Notes: generated by a model from the letters alone, not told the origin. Numbered from the stretch's first letter, positions 10,838-22,363 are shown. The stretch is DNA of 64,000 nt from Enterobacter sp. EA-1 (GCA_002886105.1 CP025776.1:1674001-1738000), one strand, 5' to 3'. Numbers and translations: made by a program.

Positions 10838-12630
10838 TTAACGTCTGGCGGCGGGCAATTTCGCCGCTTTGTTTACGTCATACCACCGGTGTCAAACCCC
10901 AGCGAATAGACCGGGCGAATGCCGGGCATGGAAAACTTATCCCAATAGGCGACGCGATCCGCCGCCATGTACCACATGGGCAGCATGTAATAATTCCAGG
11001 TTAGCACCCTGTCCAGCGCGCGGCCAAGCGGCAGCAGCTTCTCTTTATTGCCCTTGCCAGCGGTTAATTTGCGCAATCAGGTTGTCTACTGCCGGGTTTT
11101 TCACGCCGGGAGCGTTATAAGAAGAGTCGATACTCCGAACTCCACGCAATTTGCAGATCGCCGCTTACGGTTGCGTACGCCACAGGCGTGGCATCATGTC
11201 ATAGTCACGGCTGCGCATGCGGTTGGTGGCCTGCGAGTTATCGACCCCGGCGGATCTCCATCGTGATCCCCAGCCGGGACAGATTATGCTGGAATGGCAA
11301 CACCCATTGGGTATTCCCGCCCGAGGGCAGCAGCAATTCGAACGTAAACGGTTTGCCGGTTTTCTCATCCACGCGTTGCTGATTTTTCCAGCACCCAACC
11401 CGCCTGTTTTAACAGCGCATCCGCTTTCAGCAGATTTTCCCGATCATAGCCATCGCCGTTAGATTTTGCCGGTGAGTAGATGGAAGTGAAGACCTCGGGC
11501 GGAACCTGTGCTTTGAGCGGAGCCAGCAGCGTGAGTTCATCGGCATCCGGATAGGTGTGCGGCGTATTCCGTGTTCTGGAAATAGCTGTTCGCCCGACTG
11601 TATGCCCCATAAAACAGCGCTTTGTTCATCCATTCAAAATCAAACGCCAGCGAGATGGCTTCCCGCACGCGGCGATCGTTAAATACCGGGCGGGTAATGT
11701 TAAACGCCAGCCAGCGCGTGTCCTGCGCGGACGTATTGGGCTGCTCATCTTTGACAATGTAGCCACGGCTGAAGTTAGTGCCGATATAACGTGGCCCAGT
11801 TTTTGGCATCCCCTTCGCTACGCAGGTCAAACGCGCCCGCTTTGAAGGCTTCGAAGGCGACATTGTCGTCCAGATAGTAGTCATAGCGGATATTATCGAA
11901 ATTCCAGCGGCCCCGGTTAACGGGCAGATCCGCCCAGTAATCCCGCACGCGGGTATAGGCGATGTATTGCCCCATGCGCCAGCTACTGATGCGATACGGC
12001 CCACTGCCCAGCGGCGGGCGGTTCAGCGGCTCGCTCAGTTTATGATCTTTCCAGAATTTTTCTGGCATGACCGGCAGCGTCAGCAGGCTGAGCATATCTT
12101 CTTTGCCGGGCTTCGCCAGTTCAATACGCACCGTTAACGGTGAAATGGCTTTAACGGTGGTGCCTTTATAGATCAGACGGAATTGCGGCACCTTCGGTCA
12201 TAAATTTGTTGAAGGTGAAGGCGACATCGCTGGCACGGATGGGCGAACCGTCGTGAAAGGTCGCGCGCGGGTTAATGCTAATCTCCATCCATGCGTAGTC
12301 ATCGGCATAGCGCGCCATCTCCGCGATAAGCGGATAGTAACTGCCCGGTTCGTCGTCAGACGTGGTAAACAGCGTCATAAAGTGATTCGGTACGCACAGC
12401 GGATTGCCGCGTAAGGCAAAGCGGTTAAAGTTGTCAAACGTACCCAGCACTGACAGCGTGACATTGCCGCCTTTCGGTGCGGCAGGATTAACATAGTCAA
12501 AATGGGAAAAGTTGATGGCATATTTCGGTTCGCCAATCACGGCGAAAGAATCACGTTCCTTGATGGTTTGCGCCTGACAGGCCAGACCGACAAACGCCAA
12601 CAATAACGCTGAAATGCGGACAAACTTCAT
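10838..12630 (-). CDS. yejA: YejA periplasmic peptide-binding protein
   Basis: This solute-binding protein of the SBP_bac_5 family delivers peptides, including microcin C in E. coli, to YejBEF. A signal peptide (MKFVRISALLLAFVGLACQAQT) opens the protein, then the family blocks HFDYVNPAAPKGGNVTLS, LAKPGKEDMLSLL and NRMRSRDYDMMPRLWR appear in three frames. The natural end is read as DVNKAAKLPAARR, with stop at 10838. Without correction, a lost T near 10895 causes an early stop. It is first in the yejABEF operon. Confidence 0.93.
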
Positions 12631-12675
12631 TGTGTGTTCCTTTGACCCCCGCCTGCGCGGCAGGCGCTAAGCCTC

Positions 12676-14273
12676 TTATTGTTGAATAATAAGGGAGCCC
12701 GGCCTGATGTGAAATAATTCGCGCCTACAACAGAGCATCAAAGAAGGAACCTGCCAGTTAACAAACTGCTCCAGCGTCATCGGGCGGCTGAAATAGTAAC
12801 CCTGCATAAAATGCACGCCATGTTCGCGCAGCCATCGCGCCTGCTCGGGCGTTTCAACGCCTTCGGCAACGGTGAGCATATTCAGGCGTTTCGCCAACGT
12901 TAGCACGGCATCCAGTACCGGCGAGGTCACGGTTTCGGTGCCAATCGCATTCACAAAGCCCCGATCGATTTTCAGATAATCCGAGGGTAAAGCGCTCCAG
13001 ATAGATCAGGGCGCTGTGGCCGGTGCCGAAATCATCAATCGCGATTTCATACCCTTCGGCGCGCAGCCACTCAAACAGTTTTGTCACTTCGGTGTAGCGC
13101 AGCATATCCCGCTCGGTGATCTCCAGCACGATGCTGAAATGGTGCTGCGGGAGTGAACGCGCGAACGCATGGATATCATCGGCAAAGCTCTCTGCATGCA
13201 GATGCCCCGGCGCGATATTAATTCCCAGCTTTGATCCTTCCGGCAGCAGCGTTTTCAGCACCGGCGCATCGCGGGCTATCAGGCGGAACAAATGTAATGT
13301 CAGTGGGATAATCAGTTGCTGCGCTTCAGCAAAATGAATAAAGGCGTCCGGCGGGATTTCACCTGCGGTGTTTCCAGCGCATCAGCACTTCGACGCCGCT
13401 GACTTTCAGGCTCTTTGCATTCACGACGGGTTGGTAGACCATAAAACTGTTCCCGCTTGATGGCGGTGAGGATCTCCTTGCCCGGTCGCAGGCGCGTGTA
13501 CAACACGTAAGCGGTGAGCAAAGCCATCAGCATACCCACCGTTGCGCCGAGCAGGGCGGCAAACTGGACGTCTTCCGGCGCCATTCTTCCGCGTAGAGAT
13601 ACAGCGTCAGCGGAGTGCCTCCCCACATGTGCGATGCGAAAAGGGCGTTGGTTAAAATTCGCTAAATCAATCAACCCGATGGTAAAGGTTGAGATGGCAC
13701 GATCATTGATACCTATCGCAATCCCCGCCAGATCCGGCTGTTCTGAACTGTACATCATGTAGGGCGTCAGGTTGATGTTCAGCGAGGCAAATACGCCGCG
13801 GTCATCGAGTAGCGGGCTGCGGAACCACAAGGCAATTGCCGGTTTGTCCGGCATCATTGGGGTTCCCAAAACCACCATATCGGTCGCTTTATTCAGATCA
13901 ATATCGGGCACCAGATCTTTCATGGGGACATTCATGACACCTGTTGCCGAGGAGCAGATGGCGTTTTGCCCTTTAACCAACAGAAAGGCGCGCACGTTCA
14001 TCGAAAAGGCGGCGCGGGATGTGAGCTCACTGACAACATCGTGGCAGTCGCTCAGCGTGAGGGGTTGTAATGCTTCCGCTGTGGCGCGAATTTCACCGAG
14101 ATACGCTGAAAACCAGCTCGAAACGCCGTTCAGTAAGGCATCGTAGCGGGTGAGACGTTTATCTTGCTCAAGCCAGAACTGGAACCCGCCGACCGCAAAC
14201 GCTGTAAGCAGACCGGTAAGAATACTGATCAGCACAATTTTCGGTTCAGGTGGAAAAAATAGCGGGTGAACAT
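12676..14273 (-). CDS. pdeN: PdeN (Rtn) CSS-EAL cyclic-di-GMP phosphodiesterase
   Basis: This membrane-bound c-di-GMP phosphodiesterase has a periplasmic CSS-motif sensor domain between two membrane helices, then a cytoplasmic EAL domain. The helix ILISILTGLLTAFAVGGFQF, the CSS motif (AICSSATG), a second helix near residue 240 and EAL-domain blocks (VEVLMRW, EITERDML, DDFGTGHSAL, EGVETPEQARWL) are visible. The EAL signature reads EVL, as in E. coli. The start is ATG 14271-14273 (MFTRYFF); a missing T in the run at 14253-14258 otherwise forces a longer upstream reading. Four frames are needed. Confidence 0.9.
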
Positions 14274-14439
14274 AATGTTGGACCCATTTATATGCATTCA
14301 ATGATGGGGCGGTTGGCGGCTTACTTTTCAGGACTATAGCCCGAAAAACGTTACGAGGATAGCAGACATAAAAAACACTGCCGGAGCAGTGCTTTTTTAT
14401 GCTTAACGCCTCAACCAAGGGAAAACCGGCGTTAAGTGA

Positions 14440-15005
14440 TTAGCTGCGGGTCAGGATCCGTCGCGCTTCATTGTAGCGCTTCTTCCAGTAAGGCTCGTCC
14501 ATGCTGGAAATCATCACACCGTTGCTGGTGGAAGCATGAACAAATTGGTTATTACCAATATAAATGCCGACATGTCGACCGGTAGAACCTGCTCTGAACA
14601 GAACCAGATCGCCCGTACGCAAACTGGTGCGCGAAATGGACTTACCTGTTTCCTGCTGTTCCCGGGTGGAACGCGGCAGTTCTAAACCAAACTGTTCGCG
14701 GAACGTGCGCTGCACGAAACCAGAACAATCGATGCCTTTTTTGGTGTCGCCGCCCAGACGGTAGCGTACGCCTTTCCAGTCAGCATATTGATCCATAATT
14801 CGGGATTTGACATCCAGATTACGAACCATATTTTCAAATTCATCCTGAGAGGTTTTGCGGTGAAGAAGCATCTTCACCCACAGCAAGCGTCTCAGAATGC
14901 ACATTCTTTGCGGTATTGGTTGGAGCAAGCTGACAGCAGTACCGCTACCGCTATCGCGGGGATCGCCCGCAAGATATATCTCACAATCGGCTGAGATTTG
15001 ACCAT
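14440..15005 (-). CDS. mepS: MepS (Spr) murein DD-endopeptidase / LD-carboxypeptidase lipoprotein
   Basis: This NlpC/P60 hydrolase cleaves peptidoglycan cross-links to allow cell elongation. The start [19 protein letters not shown] leads to a lipobox ending LLSAC. Catalytic residues are the Cys in [12 protein letters not shown], the His in GRHVGIYIG and the His in NQFVHAST. The 566-bp length is one base short of the 188-residue E. coli protein. The shift falls in the variable linker after the lipobox, near 14890-14930. It ends [11 protein letters not shown]. Confidence 0.94.
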
Positions 15006-15370
15006 ATTGCTTATTTTCCTTGAAGTCCTTAACGATAAATATCGTTATAAAAATGCCAACGCAGCGAGATTAATTATCTGTAAGCAACGAGACAATTACT
15101 CATGGTCAGATCTGTGGAAGAACGCACAAATTTACGCACAATGAGAATAAAAGCACTCTTTGCGACAAGACGAACCCGAGATTACCCTAACCCTCCCGGC
15201 ATTGCGAGCGCTTTTCCGCGTTTTTTTATAAGAAATTATGATACAGAAAGTGAATATTCAGGATTGGTCACAAAACCGGCAATTTAGTTTAAATAGCGTA
15301 CAAATTGCTCTTTATAGGCAGATTGTTATGACGTGAAAATGACAAAATTAGGAAAGAGCTTGGGAATTTG
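15006..15370. other. Intergenic region upstream of mepS
   Basis: About 365 bp between mepS and the lpxT terminator. The part next to mepS is AT-rich (15005-15075) and probably holds the mepS promoter. A 61-codon open stretch on the plus strand (15102-15287) has no recognisable family, an Arg/Thr-rich composition and no good ribosome site, so I do not call it a gene. Confidence 0.5.
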
Positions 15371-15398
15371 CATCAGGGATCGAAAACGATCCCTGATG
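15371..15398 (-). terminator. Hairpin downstream of lpxT
   Basis: A perfect 12-bp stem (CATCAGGGATCG / CGATCCCTGATG) with an AAAA loop on the plus strand lies 26 bp past the lpxT stop. The following minus-strand sequence (CAAATTCC) has no long T run, so termination may be weak or the hairpin may protect the 3' end. Confidence 0.6.
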
Positions 15399-15424
15399 AA
15401 TGTAAAACAATGTTGTTTACTTGT

Positions 15425-16124
15425 TTAAATATTGTTATTTCCGGGCAAATAACGATCAAAGCATAGAATAATTTTATCGCTAAGCGGTGTCATCAAACAC
15501 CATGGCAACCCAATCAGCACTGACGACAGCGAACCCACCGCAATATCAGTAAACCAGTGAGCGCCGATCATTACGCGCGGGAAGGCGAAAACCACAACAA
15601 TAATCAGGGCAATGCCAAAGGCCTTCTTACCAAAATAACGCAGCATAACGGCGGAAAAAATAAGCAACATCATGCCGTGATCGCCGGGAAAACTGTCTTT
15701 GAGGCATCTTTGGTCGGGAAGTCGAGCAGATCGCTGACCCGATAAATATCCGTAAAGAAGAGCGACGGGCTTTCACGTTGCACGGGCATCAGCAACTGCG
15801 CCAGCTGGTTTAATACCACCGCAATCAGCAACATGGTCAGGCCAATCATCACAACCCGACGACGGCCGCTGCGATCTTTCCGCAGCCAGAACGTCAGCAT
15901 CAGGCAGCCCATTGCGAGCAGTGAGCAGGCATCAAAAGCGCGGTTATTGGTCAGCGCAACGAACCATAAATAGGCACGGTTTTCAGTCAGGCCGCGGTTG
16001 AAAAATGGAAAATGGTTGAGTCCAGCGGGAACCAGAAACCATGATTTACGGGCAGATACCGGGGAAAAAAGAGCGCCAGACCGGCGACGTTAAGCAGCAA
16101 AATCAAAGAATAACGAGTTTTCAT
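15425..16124 (-). CDS. lpxT: LpxT (YeiU) lipid A 1-diphosphate synthase
   Basis: This PAP2-family membrane enzyme transfers a phosphate from undecaprenyl pyrophosphate to the 1-position of lipid A on the periplasmic side. ATG 16122-16124 gives MKTRYSLILLLNVAGL. The PAP2 motifs are recoverable across frames: KDAS, then FPGDHGMMLLI (15670-15700, frame change inside), and FPRVMIGAHWFTDIAVG. The protein ends DRYLPGNNNI. The expected length is about 237 residues, against 700 bp here. It shares direction with mepS but has its own hairpin. Confidence 0.9.
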
Positions 16125-16167
16125 CTTCACAGCATTTTCAATTAACACAGACGCAACGTTAGTGTTG

Positions 16168-17147
16168 TTAACTTAAACGAAGCTTCAACAGAGTGGACTG
16201 AAGCGCGTTCCAGTCGGCTTCAGAGGCGGTAATCAGCTCGATTCGACTATCCGGCGGTGCGGCCTGTTGGGTTTCGATATGCAAATCCTGCCCTCGGCGG
16301 TTAACCCGCAACAGGCCTTCAGGAATGCGCAGTACGCCTTTAACGCGTTCGACAGGCGCAAGCCGCGCCCATTCCAGCAAACCAACGGTATCAAACACGG
16401 TATCGGCATCGAAAATCCAGCCGCAGGCATGGTGGCCCCCGGCCGCTGTTCAGGTTGCGACGCCAGCGCTGATGAGCCGGTAAGCTCAATGCAGCCAGCC
16501 CTTTATTTACCACATGGGAATGGTCATGCGCGGCACTGGTTGGCAGTTCACGCAGGTTACGGCGTGGCAGATCGAGCAACGCCCCGTCGATGGCACCCTG
16601 CGTGGCGGTAACCTGTAAACGGTCGCCGCCGAACGTTTGCCACCAGCTTTCCAGCGCGTGCTGGCTCTGCGACGTGGCGCGATCCTGCTTATTCGCGACA
16701 ATAATGTCGGCCGCAGCCAGCTGATCGCGGAAGTTTTCATTATTGACCGCTTTCTCATCCAGCAACTGGCGTGGGTCGAGCAGGCACAACGTTGCACGAA
16801 GGTCGATCCACGGCTCGTAAACCGGGGCATTAAGCATGTCGAGGATCTGTTTGGGGTGACCGAGTCCGGTAGGTTCAATCAGCAAACGATCGGGTTTGCC
16901 CTGGCGCAGCAGCATATTCAGCCCGACCTGCATAGGCAGGCCGTTGACGCAGCACATGCAGCCGCCGGGGGATCTCTTTGAGCAGCGCACCACTGTCTGC
17001 CAGCAAAGCGCCATCAATACCGACTTCGCCAAATTCATTCACCAGCACTGCCCATTTTTCCTGCGGATCTTTGTTGGCCAGTAAATGCAGTATTGACGTG
17101 GTTTTGCCACTGCCAAGGAAGCCGGTAATGAGGTTGGTTTTTGTCAC
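16168..17147 (-). CDS. yeiR: YeiR COG0523-family zinc-binding GTPase
   Basis: This G3E-class P-loop GTPase belongs to the family of metallochaperone-type GTPases. Walker A reads GFLGSGKTTS at residues 9-18, and the metal-binding CxCC motif reads GGCMCCVNGLPMQ. The guanine-specificity NKxD region reads NKQDRATS. The C-terminal CobW domain includes RVKGVLRIPEGLL and ends LKLRLS. The E. coli member binds zinc and helps growth under metal limitation. Three frame changes occur, near 16970, 16450 and 16400. It follows yeiQ in the same direction. Confidence 0.93.
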
Positions 17148-17189
17148 GGAAACTCCACTGGATCAACAAAATTGCATGTTGAAGGGATC

Positions 17190-17250
17190 CCGGCGAAAAA
17201 AAAGAAAAAAGAAAGAAGGGCGCGGGCGATGTAAAGCACATATCGCCCGC
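17190..17250 (-). terminator. Terminator between yeiQ and yeiR
   Basis: A 9-bp stem (GCGGGCGAT / ATCGCCCGC at 17222-17230 and 17242-17250) is followed on the minus strand by an extended T-rich tract (complement of the A-rich 17198-17218). This is a good Rho-independent terminator for yeiQ, so yeiR probably also has its own promoter. Confidence 0.8.
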
Positions 17251-17287
17251 AGTAATAGCAGTAAATGTTAAGTATTGAGTAAGGATT

Positions 17288-18732
17288 TCACTGCGCATGC
17301 GCGCCGTTGGCGGCGATGTTGCGCCATGCGTCGGTAATGGCATCGACAAATACCGGGTTTTGCGGCAGGTCAGCGCCAAAGATTTCTTGCAGCGTGAGCA
17401 ATGCGGTGACGCGTTCCGCTTCACTGCTGGTGTCGACGATGGCGCGAATTTTATCCACCAGCGGGTCGCGAACATCAATCATGTTACCAGCATCATCAAC
17501 GCCGCTAACATAATGCATCCAGCCTGCTATCCCCAACGCCAACAGCGGCCAGTGACTTTCCGTTGTAAATGCATGCGAATGCCGTCCAGCATACGTTGCG
17601 GCAGCTTCTGGCTTCCATCCATGGCGATTTGCCGAGGGTACGGTGTTGTAACGCCGGGTTAGCGAAACGCGCGATCAGGCTGTCGGCGTAGACGGTGAGA
17701 TCAACCCCGGTTATCCGCAGTGTTGGCGCCTGTTCCTCAAGCATCAACCGGCGCGCAGCGCTGCGAAACGCGCTGTCCTGCATACACTCGTTAATATGGG
17801 CAAACCCGGCAAGATAGCCAAGATATGCCGAGGAACGAATGACTGCCGTTAAGCATACGTAATTTCATCTGTTCCGGTTGTACATCCTGGACTAGCTGCG
17901 CGCCCGCCGCTTCCCACTCCGGCCGCCCGGCCACGAAATTATCTTCAATGACCCACTGAATAAAGGGTTCGCAACTGATTGCGCAGGGATCCTCAACGCC
18001 CAGTATTGCACTGATTTCTGCCAGCGATGCTTCCGTCGCCGCCGGTACAATTCGGTCTACCATGGTGGCCGGGAAGCTCACGTGTTCCGCGATCCACTGC
18101 GCCAGTTCCGGCGAGCGGGCCTGCGCCATACCCAGCACGGCATTTTTCACCACGTGACCATTATCAGGAATATTGTCACAAGAGAGGACGGTAAACGGCC
18201 CCAGCCCACGCTGGCGACGGCGATGCAGGGCTTCAACCAGAATGCCCGGTGCAGAGTGCGGTTCGTCGGGATATTGCAGGTCATGTTCAATGCGCGGCTG
18301 GCGTAAATCCAGCTTGCCGCTGGCAGGGTCGATACAATAGCCTTTTTCGGTAATCGTCAGTGAAACAATGGCGACCTGCGGTTCACAAAACTTTTCAATA
18401 ATTGCCGCCAGCGAATCGAGTTTTGCATTCAGGCATTCGCTCACCGCGCCAACAATAATCGGCTGGTTACCGTCCGCGCCTTTTCCAGCACCGTATACAG
18501 ATGATCCTGCGCGCGCAGCTGCGTCATCAACACATCACCGCTAAACAAGCTGATTTCACAGATGCCCCAGTCACCGCCCCGGGCATTCCAGCACACGGTT
18601 GGTTAACAGCGCCTGATGCGCGCGGTGAAACGCGCCAAAACCGAAGTGCACAATACGCGAACGCAGCTTCGTACGATCATACTGAGGTTGCTGGACGGCT
18701 GCGGGAAGCGTTATCGAGGCAATTGTCTTCAT
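17288..18732 (-). CDS. yeiQ: YeiQ mannitol dehydrogenase-family oxidoreductase (fructuronate reductase-like)
   Basis: This NAD-dependent polyol/hexuronate dehydrogenase of the UxuB/MtlD long-chain family has about 488 residues. The start ATG 18730-18732 gives [20 protein letters not shown]. Conserved blocks are [31 protein letters not shown] and the catalytic [13 protein letters not shown] (Lys, Asn, His). Frame changes fall near 18440, 17830 and 17640. The uncorrected stop is at 17288; adding one base there would extend it to KSLLNT, with stop at 17268, closer to the E. coli tail. It is divergent from uxuA, suggesting reduction of fructuronate to mannonate. Confidence 0.9.
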
Positions 18733-18796
18733 CTATATACACCTGATTAACCAATAATTAACAATGAGCAGTGTAAAGTTATATGACAGCAAAAAG

Positions 18797-18814
18797 AATT
18801 GGTATGCCGTAATT
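18797..18814. promoter_or_regulatory. ExuR/UxuR-like operator 1
   Basis: AATTGGTATGCCGTAATT resembles the ExuR/UxuR palindrome around ATTGGTATACCAAT, with about 10 of 14 core positions matching. It lies 65 bp upstream of the yeiQ start. A weak CRP-like half site (TGTGA at 18826) is nearby. Confidence 0.55.
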
Positions 18815-18905
18815 ATCCGGGGGAATGTGAGCTGGATCAATCATTGCTGCGGGAGAGTTTGACCCTCCTGATTAAACATGTATGGTAGTCGTCATGCAGT
18901 TATGT

Positions 18906-18923
18906 GTATTGGTATAACAACTT
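18906..18923. promoter_or_regulatory. ExuR/UxuR-like operator 2
   Basis: GTATTGGTATAACAACTT matches ATTGGTATACCAAT at 12 of 14 core positions. It lies 15 bp upstream of the uxuA start, where repressor binding would block transcription. With site 1 it brackets the divergent promoter region. Confidence 0.65.
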
Positions 18924-18937
18924 TAGAGGGTAAGGCG

Positions 18938-20124
18938 ATGGAACAAACTGGCGTTGGTATGGACCGAACGATCCGGTATCTCTTGATGACGTGCGTCAGG
19001 CGGGCGCGACAGGCGTAGTCACTGCGCTGCACCATATCCCTAACGGCCGGGGTCTGGCCGGTGGAGGAGATCAAAGCGCGTCAGGCGCTGCTGGCGGAGA
19101 AAGGGCTGGTCTGGTCAGTCGTGGAAAGTATCCCGGTACATGAGGATATTAAAACCCATACCGGGCAGTACGACACTGGATTGCTAACTACCAGCAGAGC
19201 ATTCGCAACTGGCGGCCTGCGGTATTGATACCGTGTGCTACAACTTTATGCCGATCCTCGACTGGACGCGTACCGACCTCGGAATATCAACTGCCGGACG
19301 GCTCCAAAGCGCTGCGTTTTGATCAGATTGCGTTTGCCGCGTTTGAAATGCATATCCTGAAGCGTAAAGGCGCAGAAGCGGATTACAGCGATGAAGAGCA
19401 GCGTCAGGCGCAGGCCTACTTTAACGCGATGAGCGAAGCGGAAGTGGAAAAACTGACGCGTAACATTATCGCGGGTTTGCCGGGGGCGGAAGAGGGCTAC
19501 ACGCTGGCGCAGTTCCACGCGCGTCTGGCGGAATACGACGGTATTGATAAAGCGCAGTTGCGTGAAAATATGGCTTATTTTCTGCGCGCTATCGTACCGG
19601 TAGCCCGAAGTGGGCGTCCGCATGGCGGTGCACCCGGATGATCCGCCGCGCCCGATCCTCGGCCTGCCGCGCATTGTTTCCACGATTGAAGATATGCAGT
19701 GGCTGAAAGACGCGGTCAACAGCATCAACAACGGCTTTACCATGTGCACAGGCTCATACGGTGTGCGTGCGGATAACGACTGGTGCGGATGATCGAGACG
19801 TTTGGCGATCGCATTCACTTTACGCATCTGCGTTCAACCTGCCGTGAAGACAACCCGAAAACTTTCCATGAAGCGGCGCATTTGCAGGGCGATGTGGATA
19901 TGGTGTCGGTCGTTGCTGCGATCCTGAGTGAAGAGCAGCGTCGTAAGAAAGCGGGCGATCTGCGTCCTATTCCGTTCCGTCCGGATCATGGGCACCAAAT
20001 GCTTGACGATCTGCGTAAGAAAACGAATCCGGGTTACTCGGCGATTGGCCGTCTGAAAGGGATGGCGGAAGTGCGCGGTGTTGAACTGGCACTGAAGAAA
20101 ACCCTGTTCCGCGATTTGCTGTAA
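18938..20124 (+). CDS. uxuA: Mannonate dehydratase UxuA
   Basis: UxuA dehydrates D-mannonate to 2-keto-3-deoxygluconate in glucuronate breakdown, using Mn or Fe. The start [16 protein letters not shown] is recovered after removing a one-base shift at about 18948. Family blocks include [70 protein letters not shown] and [12 protein letters not shown]. The end is [12 protein letters not shown]. At least six frame changes occur. In E. coli uxuA is in uxuAB far away; here it diverges from the uxuB-like yeiQ. Confidence 0.94.
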
Positions 20125-20161
20125 GCATCCCTCGGCGGGTAAACGCCGTCAGCAGGTAAAG

Positions 20162-20190
20162 AAAAAGCCACTTCATTGAAGTGGCTTTTT
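20162..20190. terminator. Bidirectional terminator between uxuA and efpL
   Basis: AAAAAGCCACTTC-ATT-GAAGTGGCTTTTT is a near-perfect palindrome with T runs in both directions, lying between two convergent genes. Confidence 0.9.
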
Positions 20191-20204
20191 TACTGCGTTG
20201 CTTA

Positions 20205-20779
20205 TCAGTCGGCGCGGCCCATATAGCGGCGCTCTTCGATATGGATACGGATTTTCTCACCCGTGGTCAGGTATTCCGGAACCTGTACCACCGGTGCCTG
20301 TGTTCAGCGTGGCGGGTTTGGTGCGGGAGCTGGCAGATGCGCCTTTAATACCCGGAGCGGTTTCAACGATTTCCAGATCGACAGTTTGCGGCAGTTCCAG
20401 CGCCAGCAACTGGCCATCCCACAGCAGAACCTGCATATCCGGCATGCCGCCTTCCGGAATAAACTGCAACTCTTCTTCAATCTGATCTTTGTTGAAGGTA
20501 TACGGGGTATAGTCTTCTTTATCCATAAACACGTATTCGTTGCCGTCAACATACGAGAAGTCGACAAAACGACGGTTCCAGGGTCACGGTATCAAGGATA
20601 TCGTCGCCTTTAAAACGCTCTTCTACTTTCAGCCCGGTACGGACATCGGAGAAGCGCATTTTGTACAGCGTTGCTGCGCCGCGGGCGCTGGGTGACTGAA
20701 TATCAATATCTTTTACAATCAGCAGCTTGCCATTGTAATTCAGCACCATACCTTTTTTAATTTCGTTCGCTCTTGGCAT
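20205..20779 (-). CDS. yeiP: EF-P-like protein YeiP (EfpL)
   Basis: This elongation factor P paralogue of about 190 residues helps ribosomes at difficult motifs. It starts [20 protein letters not shown] and shows the KOW-like N-domain, with [20 protein letters not shown] where EF-P has its modified lysine loop. OB-domain blocks are [13 protein letters not shown] and [20 protein letters not shown]. The end RRYMGRAD is present. Two frame changes (near 20580 and 20300) add 2 bp to the expected 573. It diverges from yeiW. Confidence 0.93.
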
Positions 20780-20944
20780 TGCAAGGGTCCTGTAAAATGA
20801 AAATCACGAAAATATCGCGACAAAGTACTCGCGAGGGCCTTTTCAGGCAAGTGGAATTGGCGAGTTTTGCATTCCATCAGTAAAAGATGGTAGCGTGCGC
20901 CTGTTCGCGCCACTCCGACGCGTAATAAATGAAAGAGAACCATT

Positions 20945-21197
20945 ATGGAATGCCGCCCGGACTGCGGAGCTTGCTGTACCCCGTCCATCAGTAGCCCGAT
21001 CCCCCGGCATGCCCAACGGCAAACCGGCCAACACCCCGTGCGTGCAACTCGACGCGCAACAACGCTGTAAAATCTTTGGCTCGCCGCTGCGCCTGAAAGT
21101 GTGCTCAGGCCTGCAACCCGGCCGTGAGATGTGCGGGCAGAGTCGTGCTGACGCCATGATTTATCTGCTCGATCTGGAACGCCAGACCGCGCCTTAA
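20945..21197 (+). CDS. yeiW: YeiW-like Cys-rich zinc/iron-chelating protein
   Basis: This small protein of the YkgJ/YeiW Cys-cluster family has about 83 residues. It starts [16 protein letters not shown], with CxxxCxxCC clusters, and continues [20 protein letters not shown]. It ends DLERQTAP. One extra C near 21003 shifts the frame, and the 253-bp length fits a single insertion. The biochemical role is unknown; the family is predicted to bind metal through its cysteines. Its stop overlaps the 3' end of setB by 4 bp. Confidence 0.85.
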
Positions 21198-22363
21198 ACG
21201 TCTTTGATTCGCGCCGAGGCACACCTGTGTCAACAGGGCCATCGCCAGCGCAATCCAGAACACCGCATGATAACTCCAGATTTCGGCCACCACGCCCGCC
21301 AGTGAACCGGCGATGATCCAGCCTACGCGCGTAGTATTAGTATAAAGGGTCGTCGCAGAACCGGCCTGACCCGGCATTAAATCCTCGGAAATAGAGCATG
21401 CCAATCCCGGCGAGAATGCCAATATAGATGGCGTTCAGCAACTGTAAAGCTAACAGGATGGCCGGGGTATGCACTGTCAGCATCCCGAGGTAGAAACAGG
21501 TACCCGCCACGGCGCTGACGCGCATCAAAAGCGCTTGCCATAGCGTTTAGCGTAATAACCGGCAATCAGCATGGTGGGGATTTCCAGCCCGGCGGCGGTT
21601 CCCATCATCACCCCCTGCCAGTTTCTCCGGGAGATGCAGCTCATCAATGATAAACAGCGGCATATTGATGATGTAAAGGCTAGTGCCCCACATCAGGGTA
21701 CAGATCACAAACAGCAGCAGCGCGTCACGACGATGCGTCCGCGGCGCTTCCAGCACTGCTGACGTTGGCTGCGGAACTTTACGCATACTGGGCAGGAACA
21801 GCCACACCATCGCCGCACAGGCAATGAACGCGACAGCAGCGCATAAATACATCACCGTAAAACCAAATCCCATCGCCAGCGCGTACGCCAGCGGCGGGCC
21901 ACCCACGCCAGCGATACCTGCGCACGCAAAATGGAGCTGAACATCACCGCTTCCCGCCCGGTGTTATCCGCATGTTCCCGCGCCGGGCGAACATCTGTGG
22001 GTTAGCCGTGGAACCAAAGCTGCTCAGAAAGACGCCCACAAACAGCAGGATAAAGTAATTGCGATTCCGGACGAACAGCCCACAGGCCAGCACGCCGAGC
22101 AGGCAGAAAACGATCAGCGTCTTGCGATCGCCTTTGCGGTCGGAGCGCCCGGCCGAACTGGCTGACCAGAATGCCAATCACTGCGCTGCCGGTGAAGAAG
22201 AACCCCACCATAGCCGGACGGACATGCACTTCATTGGTTAAAAACAGGCTGAGCGTCGGCGTTTGCAAGGCGCCGGCAATACCGGTCAGGAACGCGACAA
22301 TCAAAAACGCCGTCGATGTGAAATCAAACGCGCCGGGCCGGGCGGCGGCGGGGAGTTTTGCAT
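21194..22363 (-). CDS. setB: SetB sugar efflux MFS transporter
   Basis: This is a 12-helix major facilitator protein of the SET family, which exports lactose and glucose in E. coli. The start ATG 22361-22363 gives MQNSP, then, after one frame correction, [21 protein letters not shown]. Other blocks are [16 protein letters not shown], the [14 protein letters not shown] loop, [18 protein letters not shown] and [19 protein letters not shown]. The true C-terminus ARIKDV overlaps yeiW. Six or more frame changes are present. Confidence 0.9.

Noticed and set aside
13312-14418. Longer pdeN start at 14418
   Set aside because: The extended N-terminus (MVEALSIKKHCSGS) does not match the family. A missing T at 14253-14258 hides the true MFTRYFF start at 14273.
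15102-15287. 61-codon plus-strand open frame between mepS and lpxT
   Set aside because: No recognisable family, no convincing ribosome site, and Arg/Thr-rich content; more likely the mepS promoter region.
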